Shown here: piece by piece, positions 1 through 11,128 of the stretch | How positions within the stretch are numbered: the stretch's first letter is position 1 | How the letters are laid out: every line of letters begins with the position of its first letter | Source of the DNA: Monoplex corrugatus | Taxonomy: Eukaryota; Mollusca; Gastropoda; Littorinimorpha; Ranellidae | DNA: 64,000 bases | Direction: 5' to 3' | NCBI GenBank assembly: GCA_030674185.1 | Contig: JAPXFY010000031.1 | Coordinates: forward strand, 438,550 to 502,549 | The notes under the pieces: model-generated | Databases searched by the model: none | Told to the model about the DNA's origin: nothing | The model's input: only the letters and a program-made list of their open reading frames with translations | Translations under genes and position numbers: made by a program

Positions 1-1235
1 TAACTCAACACACGATACAAATTATAACATAGTATTCCTGTTTGTAAATGTTAGTGTGTCTTCATCTAACTCAACTCACAATACAAATTATAACATAGTA
101 TTCCTGTTTGTACATGTCAATGTGTCTTCATCTAACTCAACACACGATACAAATTATAACATAGTATTCCTGTTTGTACATGTCAATGTGTCTTCATCTA
201 ACTCAACACACGATGCAAATTATAACATAGTATTCCTGTTTGTACATGTCAATATGTCTTCATCTAACTCAACACACGATACAAATTATGACATAGTATT
301 CCTGTTTGTACATGTCAATGTGTCTTCATCTAACTCAACACACAATACAAATTATAACATAGTATTCCTGTTTGTACATGTCAATGTCTTTATCTAACTC
401 AACACACGATACAAATTATAACATATTATTCCTGTTTGTACATGTCAATGTCTTCATCTTACTCAACACACAATACAAATTATAACTTAGTATTCCTGTT
501 TGTACATGTCAATGTGTCTTCCTCTTACTCAACACACGATACACATTATAACATAGTAGTCCTGTTTGTACATGTCAATGTTTTCATCTTACTCAACACA
601 CGATACACATTATAACATAGTAGTCCTGTTTGAATATGTCAATGTCTTCATCTAACTCAACACACGATACACATTATAACATAATAGTCCTGTTTGAATA
701 TGTCAATGTCTTCATCTAACTCAACACACGATACACTTTATAACTTAGTATTCCTGTTTGTACATGTCAATGTGTCTTCCTCTTACTCAACACACGATAC
801 ACATTATAACATAGTAGTCCTGTTTGTACATGTCAATGTTTTCATCTTACTCAACACACGATACACATTATAGCATAGTAGTCCTGTTTGAATATGTCAA
901 TGTCTTCATCTAACTCAACACACGATACAAATTATAACATAGTATTCCTGTTTGTACATGTCAATGTGTCTTCATCTAACTCAACACACGATACAAATTA
1001 AAACATAGTATTCCTGTTTGTACATGTCAATGTGTCTTCATTTTACTCAACACACAATACAAATTATAACATGTACATGTCGGTCACAGTGCGTCTACAT
1101 TTAATGCAACACATAATACAAATTATAACATACTTAGTGTTCCTGTGTGAACATGTCCGTCACAGTGTGTTTACATATAAGAAGGCAATCAGTGTGTCTA
1201 CATCTAAGGCAACATGCTAGACAAATCATAATATA
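1..1235. repeat. 66-bp minisatellite, truncated by window start
   Basis: Tandem copies of a 66-bp unit (unit starts at 1, 67, 133 and so on), each with the core TAACTCAACACACGATACAA followed by a TTCCTGTTTGTACATGTCAA block. From about 380 many units lose 3 bp, giving 63-bp versions. The last three units (about 1040-1235) are strongly diverged. Because 66 is a multiple of three, a 22-residue repeat peptide can be read across it, but nothing suggests it is translated. Confidence 0.95.
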
Positions 1236-1787
1236 GTATAATATTCATGTTTGAACATGAGACAGATGTGACTTCACCAAGACATAATATAGTATAATAT
1301 TCATGTTTGAACATGAGACAGATGTGACTTCACCAAGACATAATATAGTATAATATTCATGTTTGAACATGAGACAGACATGACATCGCCAAGACATAAA
1401 AAAGTATAATATTCATGTTTGAACATGAGACAGACATGACTTCACCAAGACATAATATAGTATAATATTCATGTTTGAACATGAGACAGACATGACATCA
1501 CCAAGACATAATATAGTATAATATTCATGTTTGACATGAGACAGACATGACATCACCAAGACATAATATAGTATAATATTCATGTTTGAACATGAGATAG
1601 ACATGACATCACCAAGATATAATATAGTATAATATTCATGTTTGAACATGAGACAGACATGACATCACCAAGACATAATATAGTATAATATTCATGTTTG
1701 AACATGAGATAGACATGACTTCACCAAGACATAATATAGTATAATATTCATGTTTGAACATGAGATAGACATGACTTCACCAAGACC
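1225..1787. repeat. 56-bp minisatellite
   Basis: About ten copies of a 56-bp unit (for example starts at 1281 and 1337) with the core CATAATATAGTATAATATTC and a palindromic CATGTTTGAACATG. Variants differ at GACATGACATC versus GATGTGACTTC. It directly abuts the decayed end of the 66-bp array, with which it shares no sequence. Confidence 0.95.
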
Positions 1788-1914
1788 TGTCCTAACTTAG
1801 GAGAGCCGAAAATGAAGTGAGACAAACTTGAAAGTACAAACAACTCTAGGTTTTTAAAAAAAAATATATGTAAATTTTAGTGAAACACAAGTTCTGCGCC
1901 TTTATCGTAAAGAC

Positions 1915-2512
1915 CAGATTCTACGTGAAAACTGCCTTCTATATGAAAACTGCCTTCTACATGAGAACTGCCTTCTACATGAGAACTCCTTCTATATGAG
2001 AACTGCCTTCTACATGAAAACTGCCTTCTACATGAGAACTGCCTTCTATATGAGAACTGCCTTCTACATGAGAACTGCCTTCTATATGAGAACTGCCTTC
2101 TATATGAAAACTGCCTTCTACATGAAAACTGCCTTCTATTTGAGAACTGCCTTCTATATGAGAACTGCCTTCTATATGAAAACTGCCTTCTATATGAAAA
2201 CTGCCTTCTATATGAAAACTGTCTTCTATATGAAAACTGCCTTTTATATGAAAACTGCCTTCTATATGAAAACTGCCTTCTGCATGAGAACTGCCTTCTA
2301 TATGAAAACTGCCTTCTACGTGAAAACTGCCTTCTACATGAGAACTGCCTTCTATATAAAAACTGCCTTCTATATGAGAACTGCCTTCTATATGAAAACT
2401 GCCTTCTACATGAGAACTGCCTTCTATATGAAAACTGCCTTCCACATGAAAACTGCCTTCTACACGAAAACTGCCTTCTACGCGAAAACTGCCTTCTACA
2501 CGAAAACTGCCC
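1915..2512. repeat. 18-bp minisatellite, about 33 copies
   Basis: The unit is CTGCCTTCTATATGAAAA with C/T, A/G and TAT/TAC variants. Since 18 is a multiple of three and no unit contains a stop in several frames, both strands carry long open frames of hexapeptide repeats (MKTAFY on +, RRQFSY or EGSFHI on -). No splice context, start context or coding-type substitution bias is visible, so I treat it as non-coding. Confidence 0.95.
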
Positions 2513-2794
2513 CCCTAGCACAGATTACTCCACATGTGAAAAATCTTTCTTCCCAATCTCGGAAGTCTGCTACATTGCCTTACCATCCTGAATCTTATCA
2601 ATTCTTTTTTTTACACCAGTTGATCCGGACGTGACATACCCTCCTCTCAAGATTAAAACTCTATGTTTAATTCCAACTATTAGCTCACAAGGGATCAATT
2701 GCAGCACATATTACAATATACTCATGACTGTATACAATTGTTTCTGGTATCAATTCACATTTATTCATGCTTGTCTCCCATTCACAAACCTAGT

Positions 2795-2868
2795 CATCAT
2801 CATCATCAGGTGCCCTGCCGCATGGCGTTGGCGACCATGGACTTCCAACCATCTCTATCTCTCGTAGT
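2795..2868 (-). mobile_element. RTE-like LINE, extreme 3' end only
   Basis: On the minus strand this is the last ~60 bp of the same LINE family seen at 4309-4791 and 55162-56178, encoding the C-terminal WKSMVANAMRQGT motif followed by a (GAT)n tail. It is flanked by an 11-bp direct repeat with one mismatch (ACAAACCTAGT at 2784-2794, ACAAACCTCGT at 2869-2879), read as a target-site duplication. It is a very short 5'-truncated insertion. Confidence 0.8.
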
Positions 2869-2879
2869 ACAAACCTCGT

Positions 2880-3323
2880 ACCAACAGGATTGTTGTTTAG
2901 AACAAACAAAACGGTACAAACAAGATGAGAAAACCAGTTGTATTCATGAACAGTTTTAGCTGTGTCTGGCGCTGCTAAGAGCTTTGTTCTGCCAGAACAC
3001 GGTACGTATCCACCACCCAAGTTCGGACATGCTCCCACCAACCACCCACAAAACTAATCCGTACTCTTAATGTTACCTTGCTTCTCCTCCATATGTTAGG
3101 CTCGCTAAAGCCTAAACTATACAGAGACACGTGTACTTACATTCATACAAAAACACAATACCTAGTTGCAATACACATGCACTTATTTTCATTCCCACAA
3201 TATTGCAAATGTTAACACATTATTAGTTTACATCTCACACAAATGGCAGTCGCTGCCTATAAATCAGTTAACATACACTGTCTGTGCATCAGAAATATCT
3301 GCACACAATGGCACCAGGAGACA
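2880..3323. other. No recognisable feature
   Basis: Unique-looking sequence between a LINE fragment and the 77-bp array. Only short open frames without recognisable domains are present, and I see no RNA gene or strong repeat. Confidence 0.4.
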
Positions 3324-3708
3324 TGAACTGGCACTGCCGATACTGAACATCACAAGTCATAGAGTGATTACAACTGTTGTAGTCAGATGTACACAAAACA
3401 TCAACTGGCACTGCCGATACTGAACATCACAAGTCATAGGGTAATTACAACTGTTGTAGTCAGATGTACACAAAACATGAACTGGCACTGCCGATACTGA
3501 ACATCACAAGTCACAGAGTGATTACAACTGTTGTAGTCAGATGTACACAAAACATGAACTGGCACTGCCGATACTGAACATCACAAGTCACAGAGTGATT
3601 ACAACTGTTGTAGTCAGATGTACACAAAACATGAACTGACACTGCCGATACTGAACATCACAAGTCACAGAGTGATTACAACTGTTGTAGTCAGATGTGC
3701 ACAAAACG
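3324..3708. repeat. 77-bp minisatellite, 5 copies
   Basis: Five near-identical 77-bp units (starts 3324, 3401, 3478 and so on) containing GAACTGGCACTGCCGATACT and AACTGTTGTAGTCAGATGT. The array runs straight into the 33-bp array; the last unit breaks off after its CACAAAAC. Confidence 0.95.
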
Positions 3709-4041
3709 AAATGACGAATCAGATGAAGTGATGAAAGTGAAGTGTGACGAATCAGATGAAGTGATGGAAGTGAAGTGTGACGAATCAGATGAAGTGATGA
3801 AAGTGAAGTGTGACGAATCAGACGAAGTGATGAAAGTGAAGTGTGACGAATCAGATGAAGTGGTGAAAGTGAAGTGTTACGAATCAGATGAAGTGATGGA
3901 AGTGAAGTGTGACGAATCAGATGAAGTGGTGAAAGTGAAGTGTGACGAATCAGATGAAGTGATGGAAGTGAAGTGTGACGAATCAGATGAAGTGGTGAAA
4001 GTGAAGTGTGACGAATCAGATGAAGTGGTGAAAGTGAAGTG
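3709..4041. repeat. 33-bp minisatellite, 10 copies
   Basis: Ten copies of a 33-bp unit reading in frame on + as the 11-residue acidic/basic repeat DESDEVMKVKC. The frame is open from 3695 to a stop right after the array (4040-4042). Differences between units are mainly amino-acid changing (M/V, K/E, D/Y), which argues against selection on a protein. No splice sites or domains support an exon. Confidence 0.9.
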
Positions 4042-4308
4042 ACGAATCCAATATGTGAGTCTGTAGAGTTTTGATGATGAATGGCCGGCTTGCAGGGGTT
4101 CTGCTGAGGAATGGTTGGCCCACAGGAGTTCCACTGGTGTTCGGTGGCACCTCTCAGTAACATAAAAGGAGAAAAGAAGAAGGGAGGCAATCTGGAACAC
4201 AATATTGTTCTTAAGCCACTAACCCAAGCCTTATAGTCCATGATCAGACCTTCACAATCTTCGTCCTGCCCCTACGTTAACATTGTAGTGTTTATACAGA
4301 TATGATAT

Positions 4309-4791
4309 CATCATCATCATCATCAGGTGCCCTGCTGCATGGCGTTGGCGACCATGGACTTCCAACCATCTCTATCTCTCGCTGCCCCCAGCATCTCCCC
4401 CACCCCCTTTATCCTCAGCCACCCTGCAAGTCCGTCCAGCATTCTCTCCCTGGGTCTACCCGGTGCTCTCTTTTCCTCCAGCTTTCCCGTTGTGACCAGG
4501 TGCTCCAAATCCCCCTTCCTCATAAAATGGCCTATAAATGTTGCTTGTCTTTTCCTAATCTTCCTTATCAGTGATCGACTTGTGTCTGCCTCCATCAAGA
4601 CTGTCTCATTTGTTTTCTTTGCTGTCCATGGAACTCTCAACATTCTTCTGAGAAACCACATCTCGGCTGCCTCAATCCTGCTCTGGCTTTGCTTGCTGAC
4701 TGTCCACGCCTCGCATCCGTACAACAGTATTGGTTCTATATAACATTCAAGGACTCTCTTTCTGATGTTAATTGATAGGCATTTGTTGGTA
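4309..4791 (-). mobile_element. RTE-like LINE 3' fragment with 11-bp TSD
   Basis: Minus-strand C-terminal part of an endonuclease/reverse-transcriptase LINE protein. Recognisable blocks in order are LTNKCLSINIRKRVLECYIE, LLYGCEAWTV, AAEMWFLRRMLRVPWTAKKT, GHFMRKGDLEHLVTTGKLE, APGRPRERML and the terminal WKSMVANAMQQGT, then a (GAT)n tail. The frame is open through this block, but RT and endonuclease domains are missing through 5' truncation. Perfect 11-bp direct repeats AGATATGATAT flank it (4298-4308 and 4792-4802), so the insertion is complete at this length. The microsatellite-like 3' tail fits the RTE clade; the clade call is inference from protein style. Confidence 0.88.
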
Positions 4792-4914
4792 AGATATGAT
4801 ATATATGACCTTAACTGGTCATAAACGCAAATGTAAATATGCATATCTATGAATTTAGGAGCACATCCAATTTTCACACCAGAACACTATCTACATAGGT
4901 ACATGTGAATGTAT

Positions 4915-4915
<1 letters not shown>

Positions 4916-4997
<82 letters not shown>

Positions 4998-5110
4998 CAC
5001 AACACAACACAACCACAACACAACACAACACAACACACAACACAACACAACACAACACAACACAACACAACACAACACAACACAACACAACACAACACAC
5101 ACACACACAT
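4916..5110. repeat. Compound microsatellite (AC)n and (AACAC)n
   Basis: About 40 AC dinucleotides (4917-4996) followed by about 20 pentanucleotide AACAC repeats and a short AC tail. Apparent long His/Thr or Cys/Val open frames here are artefacts of the repeat. Confidence 0.97.
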
Positions 5111-5149
5111 ATCTGTAGTGGACTATCTGTGACCACAAGTATCAGCTTG

Positions 5150-5345
5150 TGTCTGTGTGTATGCCTGTATATACGCTCTGAGTACAGGTACAAGTGTGCT
5201 CTTGCTGTCTGTGTGTATGCCTGTATATACGCTCTGAGTACAGGTACAAGTGTGCTCTTGCTGTCTGTGTGTATGCCTGTATATACGCTCTGAGTACAGG
5301 TACAAGTGTGCTCTTGCTGTCTGTGCGTATGCCTGTATATACAAG
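5150..5345. repeat. 56-bp minisatellite, 3.5 copies
   Basis: Units start at 5161, 5217 and 5273 with the core ATGCCTGTATATACGCTCTG and AGTACAGGTACAAGTGTGCT. The last partial copy breaks at ATATACAAGAT. Its sequence is unrelated to the 56-bp array at 1225. Confidence 0.93.
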
Positions 5346-6254
5346 ATACTAACAAATTCAAGAATTTTTCGGACGAACTTCCAAAATTCAAAGAACTTTT
5401 CATCGATTATGATGATTAAAGGCCTGATTAGGTTTATGCAAACAAAAAGAAAATGCGCACTTTAACACCTGTATTAGAAAAAAGTTGAAAAAGAGGGAAC
5501 GTAAATAGGCCGCAAGGCCTAGGCCATTGAAAGCCAGTCCCTACTACTACTACTACTACTACTACTACTATTGTACGGGAAATGAACATGATAGATACTT
5601 CGGGAATGACTTCTCCCTTACTCTAATTAGGCCTATGCCGCAAGAGTTACGGGACTTGAAAATACAATGTTTTGCGGGAGAAAATGTTACCGTGATAACA
5701 CACACCATCAAACTGTCTTGATTTAGAGAAGCCGAACCAAAAAAACAGTAAGATGATGTAGCTGTTGTTTTTCTTTTAAGCTACCGATTTCTCTAGATGC
5801 ATGTATGCACGTTGTTAACGTACTAAGAGCACAATACTATCGGCTCAGACGTTCGGACTAAGTAACTCGGCCGAACACTACAGCCACAAAAACAGTCGGG
5901 TTAACAGTATTTTTACTGTACTAAAAAATAACCAGAACGCATGACTTTGATACACCATGCATGTTCACACTACGACAAGTAAAGCGTTCCGACTACGTTA
6001 AGAATGCATTTCTGGATTTATTTTCTTGCAGTTGTACCTTCCGCTCCCGCCTGTGTATCATCAATACATGTATATTATGAATACCATTAAATAATAATGG
6101 TTATGGTAGTTGTAGATTGTAGGCTATTCATCATTTAATCATATGCTGCTATTATGCACTATCCTTACTAGGCTAGCACTAATATTGGAACCATTTAGAT
6201 TTATTACATAACTGACTTTGAAGGTTGTCCCCTTTTTTCTACCCCCCTCCTGCT

Positions 6255-6256
<2 letters not shown>
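5346..6256. other. Unassigned AT-rich sequence with a (CTA)n tract
   Basis: No domain-bearing open frame is visible. It holds a (CTA)10 microsatellite at about 5541-5570. The rest looks like ordinary intergenic sequence. Confidence 0.4.
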
Positions 6257-6312
<56 letters not shown>

Positions 6313-6331
6313 CTTGTGTGTGTGTGCGCAT
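6257..6331. repeat. (GT)n microsatellite
   Basis: About 27 uninterrupted GT units followed by imperfect GTGTGC. It appears alone, not as part of a minisatellite. Confidence 0.97.
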
Positions 6332-6739
6332 GCTTGCTCTTGCACTTTTTGTGTTTTATGAAAATTCATTGTCTTTCACAACAATGGAGCAAAGAAAATT
6401 ATTATAATGTTCACATAAAATTCCATACTTATTAATATATACATCAGCACCAGGTGATGGTTGCAGTGACATTCTGTAATTAATTTAAAAAAAATCCTTG
6501 CAGAGAAGAGCAGGCAAACTTCTAATAGGAACAACTTCCTGAACCACAGGGCAAAACGGGGAAGTACAGGCACTCAAAAGCAACTTGCGTATAGCAGAAG
6601 CACACCAAGTGAACCAAAAAATTATATGCTGATCTGCCCCCTTATAAGTAGTTGACAGATCTATACCCCAAGCCAAACACACTACACACATTTAGAAAAC
6701 AACCTTTATCAGTTTATGTTCATCCAAGACCAAGATCAG
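6332..6739. other. No recognisable feature
   Basis: AT-rich sequence with only short open frames. I recognise no domain, RNA gene or tandem structure. Confidence 0.4.
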
Positions 6740-7545
6740 ACATCATCATCATCATGTGCCCTTCCGCATGACGTTGGTGATCATACTCATAGCCCTCCAT
6801 ATGAATTTGTATTTTGTCACTTCAGGTACATCAACCACCCTCTGTCTTCATCCACTCTGCAAGTCCATCCAGTATTTTCTTCCTGGGTATGCCTGGTGCT
6901 CCTTTTCCCTCCAGCTTTCCTCATCCTGTTGTGAGTAGGTGTTCTTAATTTCTTTTGCATCATGAAATTAAAATGTCCTGTAAGTGTTGTTTGTCTTCAT
7001 CATTAATTTCTTGTGTGTGTGTGTGTGTTTGCATTTTTCAAGACTCAAGACTGTCTCATTTGTTTGCTGTGCTGTCCATAGAACTCTTAAATTCTTCTTA
7101 GAACCATATTTTAGCTGACTCAGCACTTCTTCTGACTTTTGTTGATTGTCCACTCTTCCTCGTCAAAAGTTCGTTGTTTATATAACTGAGATCTCTTCCT
7201 GTGAAATGTATATCATTAGTAAGACAATTTTATTCTAAATCTGTTTTAATTGCTGACCAGTGGTATTTCATGGATCTGCCATCTGTGAATGACTGTTCCA
7301 ATATTTGAATACTTTTTCTCAGTGTTGTGCCATTTGTGTTATTTGCATGAGGATTTTTTTTTTTTTTTTGCTGATTACTATGACTTCAGTCTTTTTGCTA
7401 TTTAGCTCCAGCCCTTTATTTCTGCTTTTTCTTTATATTTAATATATTTATAATTCACAAGATTTAGTAGATCTTTTCATTTTCTGCAATTAAAAGTTTC
7501 ATCTGCATAGGAGATATGTTAGCATCTTTCTGCCGGGCCAATGAA
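6740..7545 (-). mobile_element. RTE-like LINE, ancient degenerate copy
   Basis: Reading leftward, this parallels the copy at 55162-56178: a (GAT)n tail at 6740, the GCATGACGTTGGTGATCAT end, TCCATCCAGTATTTTCTTCC, TGTCTCATTTGTTTGCTGTG, GACTGTCCATAG, then CATGACTTCAG-like and TTTTCATTTTCTGCAATTA blocks matching the RT palm region (complement of the YADD neighbourhood). A GT microsatellite (7013-7030) and many indels interrupt it. No frame survives. The right limit is approximate. Confidence 0.75.
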
Positions 7546-7699
7546 TTGAATATCACTAACAGCATCTTTAAACAGCTCTACTTGTAGACAATATGATCAG
7601 ACTGGAATAACTCAAAAGTCAAAACAAAACCAAGGAAATAAAATCAAGCAAATCAGATAATTACATCATATAAAAAATTACCCTGTTACTGAAATATCT

Positions 7700-8270
7700 C
7701 AGGAGCTGATTGTTATAGCAATCACCACCTAGTCACAGCAAAAATTCGACTGAAAGCTTACAAACAAAACAAAGCTATGTAGGCCCCTAAGCTTGATGTA
7801 AGAAAATTGAAAAATCAAGACATTGCGTCTGATTTTGAGATCAAAGTAAGCAATCGTTTCGAGGCTTTAACCCTTTGACTCCTACACCCTGTCCAGCATC
7901 CTGCACTGCCAACCATGCTAGCAAAGCAAAAGCTTAACCCGTTGATTCCCTCACTGTCCACCATCACCCTGCATTGCCACATGCTAGCAAGCAAAACTTA
8001 CCATTATTCCTACCATCACAGCTTTCTGCAATGGGTTACTTTTTTTCAGTTGGTGGATAGGGTGCAGGAGTCAAAGGGTTAATCCAGGACTGGACATTGA
8101 ATGACCACTATCTAGAACCAATTTGGGCAGATATGAAGCAGACCTACACTGAAGTAGCAGAAGAAAAGTAAGGCAGGAAGAAAAGAAAACCAAATAAACC
8201 CTACATCACTGAGGAAGTTATGGATATAGCCAAACAGAAAAGCCAAGCTCACAGATCTGGAAGAAAAGAA
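7700..8270 (+). mobile_element. RTE-like LINE fragment: end of endonuclease and linker
   Basis: Plus-strand translation gives SNHHLVTAKIRLKAY, then LDVRKLKNQDIASDFEIKVS and NRFEAL, interrupted by a TTAA element, then DIE, YTEVAEE-like and the region before RT. This is the end of an APE-type endonuclease (the SDHH motif reads SNHH) and the endonuclease-RT linker typical of RTE-like elements. It is broken by stops, indels and the MITE. It lies in the opposite orientation to the neighbouring fragments at 6740 and 8345. Confidence 0.72.
7867..8082. mobile_element. TTAA-flanked MITE-like element (piggyBac-type ends)
   Basis: A 208-bp element with inverted termini, CCCTTTGACTCCTACACC on the left and the complementary GGTGCAGGAGTCAAAGGG on the right, flanked on both sides by TTAA (7867-7870 and 8079-8082). 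Removing it and one TTAA rejoins the LINE reading through GAGGCTTTAATCCAGG, so it inserted into the older LINE. TTAA duplication with CCC-starting termini is the hallmark of piggyBac-type transposition. An inner TTAACCCGTTGATTCC suggests a nested second copy. It has no coding capacity. A relative lies at 16488-16680. Confidence 0.8.
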
Positions 8271-8811
8271 TAATTACCCCCCCCCCCCCCAAAAAAAAAA
8301 AAAACAACCAAAAAAAACAAAAAGTGAAAAACAAAAAAACCCAACAAAAAACCCACCAACTCCAAAGCGAAATCAAGAGCAAAATATTTTGTTTTCCATC
8401 AGTTTCCCAGTTGCATTTTGCATAGTCAGGATGTGATGTCCATTTAATCTGCAATGATCTTTTCCTGGTTTGGGTAAAGCTTTTAGGAAGCTTTATGTCC
8501 AGTCCTCAGGAACCTGACCTTTCTCAGAACTGTTCATAGATGGTGAAAGATTCAGGTTTGTCTTTTTTAATTTTTGTCAATGTTTTGATGTCCAAATATT
8601 CAGTCTTGTCTCGACCAGAGTCGGTCTTTTCTACACTGTGCAAGTGCCTCATGCGTTTTGTGTTCATTTATTTAGAACTTCATCTAGTCTAGTGTCTAGT
8701 TTGTATCAACTTTTTGTTTAGGTCAGCAGTTGTGAATTGAGAAATGATAACAGATTCTAAACTATCATAATTCAAATTGAACTAGTTCTTCGGTTGAGTT
8801 GTTGTTCAAAG

Positions 8812-8918
8812 AGAGAAAGAAAGAACAGAAAACAAGTTTTACAGAACTGATTTTTGGCAAGAAAGGAAAATAATGATTAATTAATAAATATATGATTAGA
8901 TAAACAAGATACCTTTCT
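8812..8918. repeat. Duplicated block B, copy 1
   Basis: About 106 bp starting at the AAAGAACAGAAAACAAG block and ending with AACAAGATACCTTTCT is repeated at 11284-11394 with essentially one substitution (TTTTGGCAAG against TTTTGTCAAG). Here it follows block A inside a LINE relic; at the other site it borders the 40-bp minisatellite. Confidence 0.9.
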
Positions 8919-9291
8919 TTTTTCTTCAAGGTTTTCCTGGTCACTCTGTTGCATAAAATGATTTAGTGGGACTTTGACCTTTCTCTTCATTTGTTCTTAC
9001 TATGGCACCATCTGTAATTATAATACAAGGAATCATGGTGTTTGCAGTTTTCCCTGTTGATAGAATTGCCAGAATTGTGCTTGTGTTGTATCAGCTCTGA
9101 AGCTTTCACAGAACTATTTGTATTTATTGACATTTGCTTCCTGAGCTAGGATTTTGAAGAGCTCTTTTTTTCTCTCTATATTTCTTTGTATATTTGTCCA
9201 TTTTTCTAACACTGTCATGGTCAGAACAGTGTCATCTTTTGTGTATTTGCCAAGCTTTTACTGTAACACATTTTTCTTTCAGGACCATCTG

Positions 9292-9429
9292 TGTGTGATG
9301 GTTCAACCAGGGCTGTTGTTTTCTAGATGATTGATTATTTATTGTTTTCCCTTTTGGTTGTGTGTGATGGTTCAACCAGGGCTGTTGTCTTCTAGATGAT
9401 TGATTATTTATTGTTTTCCCTTTTGGTTC
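9292..9429. repeat. 69-bp tandem duplication inside LINE relic
   Basis: TGTGTGATGGTTCAACCAGG through CCCTTTTGGT occurs at 9292 and again at 9361, two copies of 69 bp differing at about one base. It lies within the decayed LINE at 8345-9505 and is a local duplication of LINE sequence. Confidence 0.92.
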
Positions 9430-9689
9430 ATAATTGAGAAATGATAACAGACTCTAAACTATCATAATTCAAATTGAACTAGTTCTTCGGTTGAGTTGTT
9501 GTTCAAAACATATATCATCAAGAAGCTTTGTAACTGAAACAAGAAACCCTTTTCAGTATGGCAATGCTAGATGTCATCACTCAAAAGCCAGTGTGAGACA
9601 TTTGTAAGGGTCCCCGTTTAGCTGTATGTAGTACTCAGTAGTAGTAGCAATGACATGTTACACAGTATACTGTACAGTGAGCACAGTGC

Positions 9690-10736
9690 TTGTCTGATTG
9701 TAGGCACAGCGATCAGATGGCATCCCATGATCAGCTATCATTGTGTGATTGTAGGCACTGTGATCAGATGGTGTCCCATGATCAGCATTGTGTGATTGTA
9801 GGCACTGTGATCAGATGGCGTCCCATGATCAGCTATCATTGTCTGTAGGCACTGTGATAGATGATGTCCCATGATCAGCTATACATGTGTCTGTAGGCCA
9901 TTGGTTGCTGTGATCAGATGGCGTCCCATGATCAGCTATCATTGTGTGATTGTAGGCACTGTGATCAGATGGCGTCCCATGATCAGCTATCATTGTGTGA
10001 TTGTAGGCACAGTGATCAGATGGCGTCCCATGATCAGCTAGCATTGTGTGATTGTAGGCACTGTGATCAGATGGCGTCCCATGTTCAGCTATCATTGTGT
10101 GATTGTAGGCACTGTGATCAGATGGCGTCCCATGATCAGCTATCATTGTGTGATTGTAGGCACTGTGATCAGATGGCGTCCCATGATCAGCATTGTGTGA
10201 TTGTAGGCACTGTGATCAGATGGCGTCCCATGATCAGCTATCATTGTGTGATTGTAGGCACTGTGATCAGATGGCGTCCCATGATCAGTAGCATTGTGTG
10301 ATTGTAGGCACTGTGATCAGATGGCGTCCCATGATCAGCATTGTGTGATTGTAGGCACTGTGATCAGATGGCGTCCCATGATCGTAGCATTGTGTGATTG
10401 TAGGCACTGTGATCAGATGGCGTCCCATGATCAGCATTGTGTGATTGTAGGCATTGTGATCAATGGCGTCCCATGATCAGCTATCATTGTGTGATTGTAG
10501 GCACTGTGATCAGATGGCGTCCCATGATCAGCTATCATTGTGTGATTGTAGGCACTGTGATCAGATGGCATCCCATGATCAGCTATCATTGTGTGATTGT
10601 AGGCACTGTGATCAGATGGCATCCCATGATCAGCTATCATTGTGTGATTGTTGGCACTGCGATCAGATGGCATCCCATGATCAGCTATCATTGTCTGATT
10701 GTAGGCACAGCGATCAGATGGCGTCCCATGATCAAC
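9690..10736. repeat. 51-bp minisatellite, about 21 copies, ending in the ZNF start exon
   Basis: The 51-bp unit contains CAGATGGCGTCCCATGATCA, GCTATCATTGTGTGATTGTA and GGCACTGTGAT. Several units are shortened to 44-45 bp or carry small deletions. Each unit has an ATG in the context CAGATGGCG and reads in one + frame as a 17-residue repeat starting MASHDQLSLCDC. From 10463 onward that frame stays open through the last unit into the zinc-finger exon. The opposite strand is also open, which is a repeat artefact. Confidence 0.95.
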
Positions 10737-10805
10737 TAGCATCGTCTGTGGTGAAGGTGGAGATTGAAATCTCTGAAGATCCCGGACCAGAAGTGATCGA
10801 AGAAG
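10718..10805 (+). CDS. C2H2 zinc-finger protein, exon 1 (N-terminus)
   Basis: This is the proposed first coding exon. It starts at the ATG of the last 51-bp repeat unit and reads MASHDQLASSVVKVEIEISE followed by DPGPEVIEE. The donor is GAAG|GTACATTT after 10805, leaving one base of the next codon (phase 1). Joining that G to the acceptor TGTGTGTTGCAG|ATACC at 15603 makes GAT (Asp) and continues in frame into exon 2, so phases agree. The segment is acidic and contains VKVE, a SUMO-consensus (psi-K-x-E) site, like the repeats in exon 2. The same frame is open upstream to 10463, so initiation could occur at an earlier repeat ATG, or the exon could be preceded by an acceptor in the array (units contain GATTGTAG). 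No promoter was identified. Confidence 0.6.
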
Positions 10806-11055
10806 GTACATTTTCATGCTTTCTCTTGCAACTCTGTAAATGAAACCCATTTTTGTGTGTATTTGTTTTCCTTCAGGACAGAATTGTGTTTGTTTATTCG
10901 TTTTCTCTTTTTGAATCTAGATTAGATATAAAATATCATTGTGTGACTAGAAGTTCCACATGTCATCAGTGCACAGTGATTTGACATTAATTTGATCCAG
11001 CCATTTAAGGGGGTAGGGTGTTTTGTAGTTGTGGTTATGTTATTGTGTATGGTAC

Positions 11056-11128
<73 letters not shown>

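Larger units (their letters stand above)
8345..9505 (-). mobile_element. Degenerate LINE (same family as 26945-30655)
   Basis: Left to right this aligns with 27545-28410: CAGTTTCCCAGTTGCATTTT against CAGTTTCCCAATTACGTTTT, CCAGTCCTCAGGAACCTGAC in both, TTTGTTTAGGTC in both, then TCACTCTGTTG, TTGATAGAATTGCCAGAATT and TTCTAGATGATTG. On the minus strand it would code for the linker and N-terminal RT region. It is riddled with indels and has no usable frame. Within it, 8735-8918 is foreign: block A (copy at 9432-9507) joined to block B (copy at 11284-11394). Confidence 0.75.

Noticed and set aside
1877..2634. Hexapeptide repeat proteins on both strands
   Set aside because: The 18-bp array is open in several frames and shows no coding bias or gene structure.
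3695..4042. Acidic DESDEVMKVKC repeat protein
   Set aside because: In-frame 33-bp repeat, but unit differences are mainly amino-acid changing and no exon signals flank it.
4909..5293. His/Thr-rich and Cys/Val-rich proteins
   Set aside because: Direct translation of AC and AACAC microsatellites.
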